Shown here: in pieces, positions 59,101 to 64,000 of the stretch | Layout: the number at the start of each line of letters is the position of its first letter | How positions within the stretch are numbered: position 1 is the stretch's first letter | Source of the DNA: Nereocystis luetkeana | Lineage: Eukaryota; Sar; Phaeophyceae; Laminariales; Laminariaceae | Length of the DNA: 64,000 nucleotides | Reading direction: 5' to 3' | NCBI GenBank assembly: GCA_031213475.1 | Contig: JARUPZ010000019.1 | Coordinates: 3,436,770 to 3,500,769 of the forward strand | The notes under the pieces: model-generated | Database searches by the model: none | The model's input: the letters and a program-made list of their open reading frames with translations, nothing else | Told to the model about the DNA's origin: nothing | Translations under genes and position numbers: made by a program

Positions 59101-62100
59101 GAAGTCTTCTTTCGGTAGTAGAGAACAACGAAGTAGATTTTTTGTCTAGACATTGGTTCCGGAAACTCCTTACACTGCTGTAAATTTGAATAAATATCCG
59201 CGAGTATTTTGTCAATTCGTGTAATTTGTTCATGACCAGGTCATATATTTTGTTTCGGAGTCTATGTTGCGACTACAAGAACATACAAGACAAAAAGCGG
59301 CAAACTACGTACAACTCTCGAACAGGTTGGCACCACGGTACAAATTGTCGTTCGGCGTTAGGCTGCCGTCCAACGGCACAAACCAGTAGCCTTCGCGTAG
59401 TTGGCAGCGCCTACTTGTGCTTGAACTCCCCCCCTTCCCCTACTACAGCCGGAAACATCAACACCGAGGCCGCATTCCCTACTTTGTAAACCACCCCCCC
59501 CACCCCCCCCGTGCCCCTAATGAATCTCGGCAAGCTAAACACGGTGTTCGCAATGTTTTGTATAAAATTTTGCTACTATTCTCTTAAATTTTACATTTCT
59601 ATTTTATTCTTCTTGCGCTTTTTTTTTTTTTTTTTTTTTACTACAAAAATTGTATCAACGCGGCAGGTGTCTCGTGAGCTCCCGCAAGGCCCGGATGATG
59701 CGCCTCTCGGGCGCGTGGGACGAGTCGGCGTACACCACCCACGACGCCTCGACGGGCGGCAGCCTCGACGGAGGCAAGCACGCACGCGTCCGCGCCGTAC
59801 CCCTCAACGAGACGAACTCCCCCAAGTCGCTCCTGCGCTTTCTGGAGGAGGCCAGAGCGTCCGGCGCCCCTTTCACTAGCATTGTGGGAGTCAGACCCAC
59901 CGGTTGGACCCACACCAATAACGCCACCACCGCCTCGACGAAGGGAAGGGGGGCGATCGCGGCGGCTCCTGCTGGGGGGAGGGAGTTCAATGGAGAACTG
60001 ATGCGGCCTCCGCCCCTTGGGTTGTTGGGGGGGGGGGATCGGGGTTCTTCTGCGGGAGAAGCGGCCGCGACCTCCGTAGCAAGAGAAGCGCGGCAGCAGC
60101 CATCGCCAGCTTCCCAGGAGGATCAGCTGGAAGCGTTCCGGAGCGGGGTTAAGGACGGGAGCGGGGAATTTGAGGCGCGGTGGGACGACGATGACCAGGA
60201 CGATGAGTCCGCCGCTTGGGGAGCAGCCGGTGGCGAGGAGGAGGAGGAGGAGGCGGAGGCGGAGGCGGAGAAGGCGGAGGCGGAGGAGGCGGAGGCGGAG
60301 GGGGGGGGAGGCGGGGAGGGGCGAGGAGGAGTGGTGGCTGCGGGGGGGGTGAAGGGTGACGAGCCTGGGGGTTTTGCCTTCGCCGTAGCCAACTGCTTCG
60401 CCTGCTTGGCGCCGGGGGAGGCGGAGGAAGCAAAGGATGGAGGGGGACGCCAGGGTGTACCCGCAGCCGACGGCGGGATCGAGGAAGAGGAGGGGGGGGG
60501 GCGGGGGCGGGGGCTGGGGCGAGGAGTGACGGGTGTGGGGCCTGCGAGGCGTGTGGAGCGTCCGTCGCCTCTGCCGCCTGTTTCTCCCGCTGGAGGGCGG
60601 TGGACCGGGAAGAAGCCGTGGGTTGAGGGCAACGCGAGGGTGTACTCGCTGCCGTACTCCGAGCACAGCTCCTTCACGCAGCTGAGGGACTTCGTGCGAG
60701 CGGTCAGGCCGAAGTGAGTATTCTGAGCGCAGCCGTAGCGACGGGGCAGCCCAGAGTTGAAACAAAGACGCTTCGGCGTATATCTGCCCCCCCCCTCCCC
60801 CAAAGCCGCACCGGGCGTAAGCGTTTTATGGTGTACCTTGCGAGACAGTTGCTGCGCTTGTATTCCGGCCCAGCCACTGCCGTACGTACTCAGTCAGCAC
60901 GTCGCAAAGACTTACAGTCCCGTTCGCTCAACATATGAATGCCGCTGCCGTACGATCCTTGCCGCGATTTTTTTTTTTTTTTCGCAAAAAAAAATATTTC
61001 TCGCGGTTAGTCAGCAGTCAGTCTCCCCTGGTGGTAAGGTTATATATGTTTTTTTTTTGTTTTGTTTTTTTTGCTCATCCCATTTATTATTTTCGCACAT
61101 CTTCTTCTCTCTCTCTCCTTCCAACTCGTAACTCAGATCCGGGGTCACATAGCAGGTTCTTCTACCCCCTTCCCGCTACGGTACGTGCCTTCATTTTTAT
61201 CGCGAGAAGATTTCAGCCTTTTCTTCCCTGGTCGACTCGCATCGAATTGTGCCTACCCACGCTGCAAGGCGCTCTCGTTGAATCCTTATTTTTATTTTTG
61301 CAAATAAAGTCAAAGTCCGACCCACCTGGGCCTCGAACCCAGGACTCAAACAAGTAGAATTCGAGGTTAACCACTTGAACCACCGGGGCGATGTATATAT
61401 CCCCGTTTGGCAAAGACCGCCCTCTCGTTGTGTGGACAAAACTCTTGAAATTTGAGTCAGATTTAGGTATAAACTCCTGAAATTAGAGTCAGATAAACTC
61501 TTGAAATTTGGGTCAGATTTAGGTATAAACTCTTGACATTAGAGTCAGATTTTGGTAGAAACTCTCGAAATTAGAGTCAGATTTGGGTAGAAACTCTTGA
61601 AATTAAAGTCAGAGTTAGGTAGAAACTCTTCAAATTAGAGTCAGATTTAGGTAGAAGCTCTTCAAATTAGAGTCAGATTTAGGTAGAAACTCTTGAAATT
61701 AGAGTCAGATTTAGGTAAATGTACAGTGCAGTACAAAGAAGGGTTATGGCGTCACCCCTGGCGGGAAAAAACAAGGGTTTCACGCTCCCGTTCTTATTAG
61801 ACCCATAACAATGGGAACGCGATTTTGATCGTTTTCTTTCAAGAGTTTTGTTTTCGTGAAACAGCCGAAGATTTTTTCGTACTGCCGCTGTGGGGGAAAA
61901 ATGAAAAAAATGTTCTGTTTTTTTTTCTTATTTTTTTTCAGGGAAGTTAGAAACCGCGCGCGAACCATGTAACCTACCGGTTATAACCGCGCTGGCCGGG
62001 GGCGAAACCGCCCCAACCCCGGGGTGGTATACAAGGTACGAGGTATTCTTTTGACAGTTTGTTCGTTTGGAGGCAGCTCTCTAGAGATACTGTTTGCTGA

Positions 62101-64000
62101 TTTGTACTATTACGGGGGGGGCATAGTTAATAGGACCAAATATTGTTGGTAAAAATGGTTAAATATATGGGTTTTTACGTTTACGACAGGTCCTATTAAC
62201 TATGGTCCCCCCGTGATATTAATATATGCTGTTTCGACTGTCACAATCTCAAGAAAGGCACTGCGGCCCTCGAGGCCCTCGGGCTCAGCCGAGAGTGCGG
62301 GCCCGAGAGAACCCCAAGAGGCAGAGGACACGGTCTGGTGGGGTCTGCTGTCTGCTGTGTGTCTTTTGCGTTCGGTTGCGGGGGTCTGCTGTGGGTCGGA
62401 GGGGGTCCCGCACCATGGAAATATACACCCTCCCCCAATCAGCCCCCCCCCCCCCCCCCCCCCCCGGAAGTAAAAACAACCTGGAAGTTCCATGTAATCT
62501 ACCGCGGAAACTGATAGCCGGTTGTAACCGGTACCTGGTTTCTTACATCATCACTGTTTTTTTTTTTACTAACAGCTGCAGGCGGCACAGTTTTTGTTCT
62601 TGTCGCGACTTGTCAACACCCTTGACGAAAATCAGCTCATGCGACGATAGACCTTCTGTTTGGACTTATAGACTCAGCCCACGGCCAACCCGCTTGGTGT
62701 CGGGCAAGGCCACTGGGTTGTAGTGGATGGCGGCCTCGACGAGTGTAGATGAGGGTCTCGAAGGTATCAGGTGGATCCATGGTCTAGGGGGCGGGAGCTT
62801 GCCGGCGGCGTACTACGTTATTTCCCCAAACCTGAAATGAAAACTATTTTTCGCCATTCGAGACGGATCCAGAATTTTTGTCATCTGTTTTCGGCGCACC
62901 AGCGGCCGATTTTTTTTTTTATCGTACGTACGCCTAGCCAGCGCCCGCCACAGATCACCGGCCATTGTGTAAACACGGTGACCCTAGGGTGGGTCGGAGC
63001 CCCTAACGAGCGCATTCTGTTGAGAGTTCATGACGCAGTCTTTGCTTTGTCGATCGATGTCTGTCGTGGACTCGGAATCTCGCCGCTTCGAACTGACTTT
63101 TTCTGAAGCCGATCTTGGCCCAACATCTGCCCCAGTTTTTTATTTTCGAGGTTTCCCAAAAGTTTGTAACTTTTCGTTTGAAAAATTGTGCTCATCGCAA
63201 GCTTGTTCTGGAAGAGTCTGGCGGGTATCTTTGAAATTCAAACTTTTTATGGAAGCTTGGCGTTTCCAGTGGGATACTCGTAGATCGTTTTTTTTTTCGG
63301 GGGATATATTTGAAATTCAGTCTTTTGGTGGAAACTTTGCGTTTCCCATGGCATTGATCTTTTCCCTCTGTTTTTTTGTTGTTTCTTTTTCTTGGCTGTT
63401 TTTTGTTTCCTTGTCTTTTTTCTTTGCAGGAGAATAGTTCCCACAGTCAACGCATCCTCGGCGCCTGCAGTGGAGAAGATGCTTCTCCATTTCTTGGATT
63501 TCATGGACCTCTCCCTTGATCGCAGGCGCCTGGACTCTTACTTTAGGAAGAGAGCGACTAAGCCCGCCATCACCAGCGGTGGCGGCGGCTCCGGCGACGG
63601 TGCTGGTGCACCCAGCGAAGAGTCAAGAAAATCGCCGCCAAAACGACCTAGAGTCACGGGCGCTTGCGTTAGGCTGCGCCCTCGCTCGGCTAAGAAGTCC
63701 TCGCATAGGGGGGCACGAGAGACGGCCCAGCATCAGTCTGTGCAGGAATTCGCGGCGGGTCGACGTCAGCTCCCACCCTCCCCGGTAACGGATCGTTTTG
63801 AGTTGCGGAGCGCGAGGGAGGATGGGGAAGAGGGCTTGCGCCGCGCGGTGGTAGAAGCAAACCCTCGCTTCGCGGGCATTTGGGCCGAGGCGGATTCGAT
63901 GGCGCCTTCGCGGGCGCCGGTGGCTAGCGCTGCGAAAGACGCCGCCGCTGGTGTTGCTGACGCTAGTGCTAGCTCTCACGCTAGCGCATACTCTCACGCT
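44200..64000 (+). CDS. SNM1: SNM1/PSO2-family DNA cross-link repair nuclease (metallo-beta-lactamase/beta-CASP), partial at right edge
   Basis: Exons: 44200-44314, 55716-55908, 57039-57216, 58589-58719, 59667-60713, 63430-beyond 64000, all phase-matched. Motifs in order: VDGFRF, THFHSDHTTG (HxHxDH), LLDANHCPAAVM, LHTGDFRAD, YLDTTYCGPRHAFPDQ, LFLVGTYSIGKERVL, RPTGWTH, PYSEHSS and KRIVPTVN. These are the metal ligands of the lactamase fold plus beta-CASP motifs of SNM1/Artemis 5'-exonucleases, which trim DNA at interstrand cross-links in the nucleus. Starting at ATG 44200 gives almost no N-terminal extension, as in short SNM1 forms. Intron 1 is 11.4 kb and splits the Asp codon of HxHxD. Beyond the catalytic core exon 6 runs into a Ser/Arg/Ala-rich tail off the edge. 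Confidence 0.9.
45300..45372 (+). repeat. C-family repeat, partial
   Basis: CACTGGATGTCGACGGGTAG then ACAGAACGGTTTAATGTGAA and GAACACAC match the C-family 3' block. Confidence 0.65.
46550..46640 (-). repeat. C-family repeat, partial
   Basis: Minus strand: GTTTTTGTGACAACATAGCT, then GATTGAAAAATCGGCCCGGA and CACTGGTTGTGCTGCATGTCG. Confidence 0.6.
46903..47095 (+). repeat. C-family repeat
   Basis: CTGTCGTATCCAGTACGATG, TCTACTCTGCTTTCTGTA, GTAGTTTTGTGACCACAGAG, AGGATTGAAGAGTCAGCACG and ACGGGTAGAAAGAGCGG occur in the order shared by copies at 49207 and 50100. Confidence 0.75.
47150..47310. repeat. Polypyrimidine tract
   Basis: About 160 bp is almost purely C/T with TTTCTTTTCC-like periodicity, in SNM1-like intron 1. 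The opposite strand is purine-only, and the Lys/Glu/Arg open frames there are artefacts. Confidence 0.9.
47900..48012 (+). repeat. C-family repeat, diverged
   Basis: GAGCTTAGATCTC, AGGATGAAAGGAATTAGCAC and GTTGTGCTGGATGCCGAGGG align with the C-family. A TACCTGGTA word interrupts the ACGGGTAGAAAGAACGG block (near 47982). Confidence 0.55.
48202..48298. mobile_element. M1 MITE (TTAA-type), full length
   Basis: TTAACCCTTTTAGAACCGCA ... TGCGGTTCTATAGGGGTTAA with intact TTAA on both sides and a strong inner palindrome. Confidence 0.92.
48614..48904 (+). mobile_element. SINE copy 6, with tRNA-like head, divergent subfamily
   Basis: Head CACCCCGGTGGGTCAGTGG (A box) and GAGTTCGATTCC (B box), then the AAAATAAAAAA linker and family body. 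The body has ACCGCAGTC followed by a poly-G run instead of CCGTAGCGGGAAGGGGGGAG. Confidence 0.85.
48925..49037 (+). mobile_element. SINE copy 7, partial tandem fragment
   Basis: It repeats the body of copy 6 (GCGAGTCGACGAGGGAAG, CTTCTCGCGATAAAAATGCA, poly-G, GGATCTGAGTCGCAAC) 40 bp downstream, separated by a TATTAATA word. Confidence 0.8.
49207..49430 (+). repeat. C-family repeat
   Basis: ATTCAGTACGATGAGATGGC, CTCCTGCTTACTGCA, GTAGTTCTGTGACCACAGAG, AGGATTGAAGAATCGGCACG and GTCGACGGGTAGAAAGAACG. Confidence 0.75.
49508..49609. mobile_element. M2 MITE inserted in an M1 end
   Basis: TATTACGGGGTAAATAGGAC ... GTCCTATTTACTGTGGTCCC, then CCGTAATA, flanked by TA. The left flank (GTCCCCTAAACGGAAGTGCAG) is the right arm of an M1 element, so M2 landed within it. 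Confidence 0.8.
49652..49780 (-). repeat. C-family repeat, inverted relative to its neighbour
   Basis: Minus strand: TTTTGTGACCACAGAGCTTG, CTCTCCAGGATTGAAGAATC, GACACTGGGTGTGCTGGATT, CGACGGGTAGAAAGAGC. With 49207-49430 it forms an inverted pair. Confidence 0.75.
50100..50287 (+). repeat. C-family repeat with TATTAATA inserts
   Basis: It matches 46903 and 49207 but has GTATTAATAGTATCTCTGTG where 46903 has GTGTAGCATCTCTGTG, and CTCTATTAATAGGATTG where others have CTCTAGGATTG. Confidence 0.8.
50293..50371. mobile_element. M1 MITE lacking outer ends
   Basis: GAACCGCAGTCCCGTTTTGG ... CAAACGGGACTGCGGTTC. The outer CCCTTTA/TAAAGGG and TTAA are missing. It abuts a C-family copy. Confidence 0.8.
50543..50640. 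mobile_element. M1 MITE (TTAA-type), full length
   Basis: TTAACCCCTTTAGAACCGCA ... TGCGGTTCTAAAAGGGTTAA, intact TTAA on both sides. Confidence 0.92.
52305..52400. mobile_element. M1 MITE (TTAA-type), diverged
   Basis: TTAACCCTTTTAGGCCTGCA ... GGGTCCTAAAAGGGCTA. The left TTAA is kept, the right one is lost. Confidence 0.8.
52568..52800 (-). mobile_element. SINE copy 8, partial and diverged
   Basis: Minus-strand body blocks CGAGTTACGG (as CCGTAACTCGGATCCGGGGT on plus), GCGATAGAAACGAAGGC and GCCGACGAGGGAAGACAG. The tail is purine-rich (AGAAGAAGAAGAAAAAAAAG). Confidence 0.7.
54160..54290 (+). repeat. C-family repeat
   Basis: TTTTGTGACCCCGGAGCTTG, CTCTAGGATTGAAGAATCGG, GGATGTCGACGGGTACAAAT and GAGAACACAC, with a TATTAATA word at 54265. 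Confidence 0.7.
54305..54401. mobile_element. M1 MITE (TTAA-type), full length
   Basis: TTAACCCATTTAGGACCGCA ... TGCAGCTCTAAAAGGGTTAA, intact TTAA on both sides, immediately downstream of a C-family copy. Confidence 0.92.
54696..54777. mobile_element. M1 MITE interrupted by M2
   Basis: It starts TTAACCCTTTGAGGACCGCA and runs to AGACGGGACTGCAG, where the M2 element at 54778 begins. A short remnant (AAGGGTT) follows M2. Confidence 0.8.
54778..54886. mobile_element. M2 MITE nested in M1
   Basis: TA-TTACGGGGGACCATAG ... TTTGGTCCCCCGTAA-TA with TA on both sides, inserted after CTGCAG in the right arm of an M1 copy. Confidence 0.9.
55640..55707. repeat. Poly-C run and (GAAC)n microsatellite
   Basis: C runs at about 55627-55647 are followed by eight to nine GAAC units (one GAAT). 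They end eight bases before the SNM1-like exon 2 acceptor, so length changes there could affect splicing. Confidence 0.85.
55716..55908 (+). CDS. SNM1: SNM1-like exon 2 (rest of HxHxDH and DANHCP motif)
   Basis: Acceptor CCGACAG supplies AC to complete the Asp codon begun by G at 44314. It reads DHTTGLYKSFSAGTIYTSRG, then VVALPMNKPVVVAGFEL and TLLDANHCPAAVM. Donor CAT|GTGAGA, phase 2. A (GAAC)n microsatellite lies just before the acceptor. Confidence 0.9.
55955..56135. repeat. Degenerate GGGTC/GGGAC/GTGCG pentamer tract
   Basis: Serial GGTCGGGTCGAGTCGGGTCG, GGGACGGGACGGGACGAGAC and GTGCGGTGCGGTGCGGTGCC in SNM1-like intron 2. Confidence 0.75.
56375..56925. repeat. Dispersed repeat R2, copy 2
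   Basis: It aligns with 33815-34335. It carries extra TACCTGGTA at about 56470 and 56593 and TACAGTA at about 56530, where copy 1 has plain TA. It lies in SNM1-like intron 2. Confidence 0.8.
57039..57216 (+). CDS. SNM1: SNM1-like exon 3, probable GC-AG donor
   Basis: It completes the Met codon after AAV and reads FVIRDPRPGGRTTLHTGDFR, then SLYLDTTYCGPRHAFPDQRE. Ending after GAG needs a GC donor (GAG|GCGAGC) and gives FPDQRE|VLAQA, matching the family's FPxQxEVI block. A standard GT donor exists nine bases later (ACG|GTTTAT, end 57225) and would add three residues in the same frame. Confidence 0.8.
57317..57421. mobile_element. M2 MITE with TATTAATA and TACCAGGTA inserts
   Basis: TA-TTACGGGGGACTGTAG ... 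GCTATGGTCCCCCGTAA-TA. The centre has ACTATTAATAACAC for the usual ACTAACA, and GGTCCTACCAGGTACTTG for the usual GGTCCTATTAAC. It sits right after CTGCAG, as at 54778. Confidence 0.88.
57673..57788. mobile_element. M2 MITE, full length
   Basis: TA-TTACGGGGGATCATAG ... CTATGGTTCCCCGTAA-TA with TA on both sides. It has an extra TTTGGTA after ATATA, possibly a mutated CCTGGTA insert. Confidence 0.9.
58589..58719 (+). CDS. SNM1: SNM1-like exon 4
   Basis: Acceptor TGCACACAG. It reads VLAQAACFVRAEMERDPNTL then FLVGTYSIGKERVLEAVAKA, the conserved GTYxIGKE block. Donor CCG|GTGAGG, phase 2, completed by G at 59667. Confidence 0.9.
59667..60713 (+). CDS. SNM1: SNM1-like exon 5 with large low-complexity insertion
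   Basis: It begins SSRKARMMRLSGAWDESAY, continues VRAVPLNETNSPKSLLRFLE and VGVRPTGWTH, then about 215 residues of Ala/Gly/Glu-rich sequence (including an EEEEEEAEAEAEKAEAEEAE tract coded by GAG/GCG triplets). It resumes at VYSLPYSEHSSFTQLRDFV. In known SNM1 proteins PTGW and YSEHSS are only a few dozen residues apart. No stop breaks the frame, so the insertion seems translated, although an internal in-frame intron is possible. Confidence 0.85.
61063..61393 (-). mobile_element. SINE copy 9, full length with tRNA-like head
   Basis: Minus strand: CGCCCCGGTGGTTCAAGTGG (A box), GGGTTCGAGGCCC (B box), then the body almost identical to copies 2 and 5, and a tail ending AAATGGGATGAGC then A-rich. 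It lies in SNM1-like intron 5. Confidence 0.9.
61437..61718. repeat. 32-bp minisatellite, about nine units
   Basis: Unit AAACTCTTGAAATTAGAG plus TCAGATTTAGGTAG, with point changes between units and one shortened unit (about 61470-61494). It starts 44 bp from the SINE head, in SNM1-like intron 5. Confidence 0.95.
62108..62218. mobile_element. M2 MITE, full length
   Basis: TA-TTACGGGGGGGGCATAG ... CTATGGTCCCCCCGTGA-TA, TA on both sides, in SNM1-like intron 5. Confidence 0.9.
62852..63260. repeat. Dispersed repeat R1, right copy
   Basis: Same orientation as 1-430, sharing GCCATTCGAGACGGAT, GGTGACCCTAG, GGGTCGGAGCCCCTAACGAG, CGATCGATGTCTGTCG and CTCGGAATCTCGCCGCTTCG. It lies in SNM1-like intron 5, ending about 170 bp before the exon 6 acceptor. 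Confidence 0.8.
63430..64000 (+). CDS. SNM1: SNM1-like exon 6, truncated by window edge
   Basis: Acceptor TTTCTTTGCAG. It reads KRIVPTVNASSAPAVEKMLL then FLDFMDLSLDRRRLDSYFRK and a Ser/Pro/Arg/Ala-rich tail still open at the last base. RRRLDSYFRK resembles a degenerate PCNA-binding PIP box (QxxLxxFF with Arg for Gln and Tyr for Phe); this is inference. Confidence 0.85.

Overview
The window looks like nuclear DNA of a multicellular stramenopile, most probably a brown alga of the Ectocarpus/Saccharina type. I infer this from GC-rich, low-complexity coding exons broken by many introns, introns packed with repeats, long G/C homopolymers, and eukaryotic nuclear gene families. Nothing suggests a bacterium, plasmid or organelle. 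No virus-like gene was recognised. Genus is inference; the exon structures below were read by hand using splice sites and phase continuity.

Layout. (1) 1-4.5 kb: repeat-rich flank, no gene I can defend. (2) about 4.5-20.7 kb, plus strand: a large multi-exon gene for a ZFC3H1-like protein (coiled coil, C-x7-C-x4-C-x3-H zinc finger, HAT-like helical repeats, and a C-terminal leucine-rich-repeat block). (3) 20.7-23.6 kb: intergenic, with a fold-back element and a decayed SINE. (4) 31.3-23.6 kb, minus strand: a small five-exon gene for an unrecognised single-pass membrane protein; its 4.3-kb intron holds a decamer minisatellite and an isolated RCC1-repeat exon. (5) 31.3-34.8 kb: intergenic, repeats only. 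(6) 44.0-34.9 kb, minus strand: a nine-exon patatin-like phospholipase whose exon lengths sum to a whole number of codons. (7) 44.2 kb to beyond the right edge, plus strand: an SNM1/PSO2-type DNA cross-link-repair nuclease, divergent from the patatin gene, with an 11.4-kb first intron full of mobile elements.

Mobile DNA. Three short-element families recur. One is a tRNA-derived SINE (about nine copies). One is a TTAA-flanked MITE with CCC...GGG ends, piggyBac-like (about eleven copies). One is a TA-flanked MITE with TTACGGGGG ends, mariner-like (eight copies). Several further dispersed repeats have no family I know. Tandem arrays with 10-, 20-, 28-, 32- and roughly 80-bp units occur in introns and intergenic DNA.

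The most interesting signal is at TA dinucleotides. Comparing copies of the same repeat shows that TA in one copy is often TACCAGGTA/TACCTGGTA, TACAGTA or TATTAATA in another. These look like transposon excision scars, and the same 7-9-bp words are scattered through the window by the dozen.
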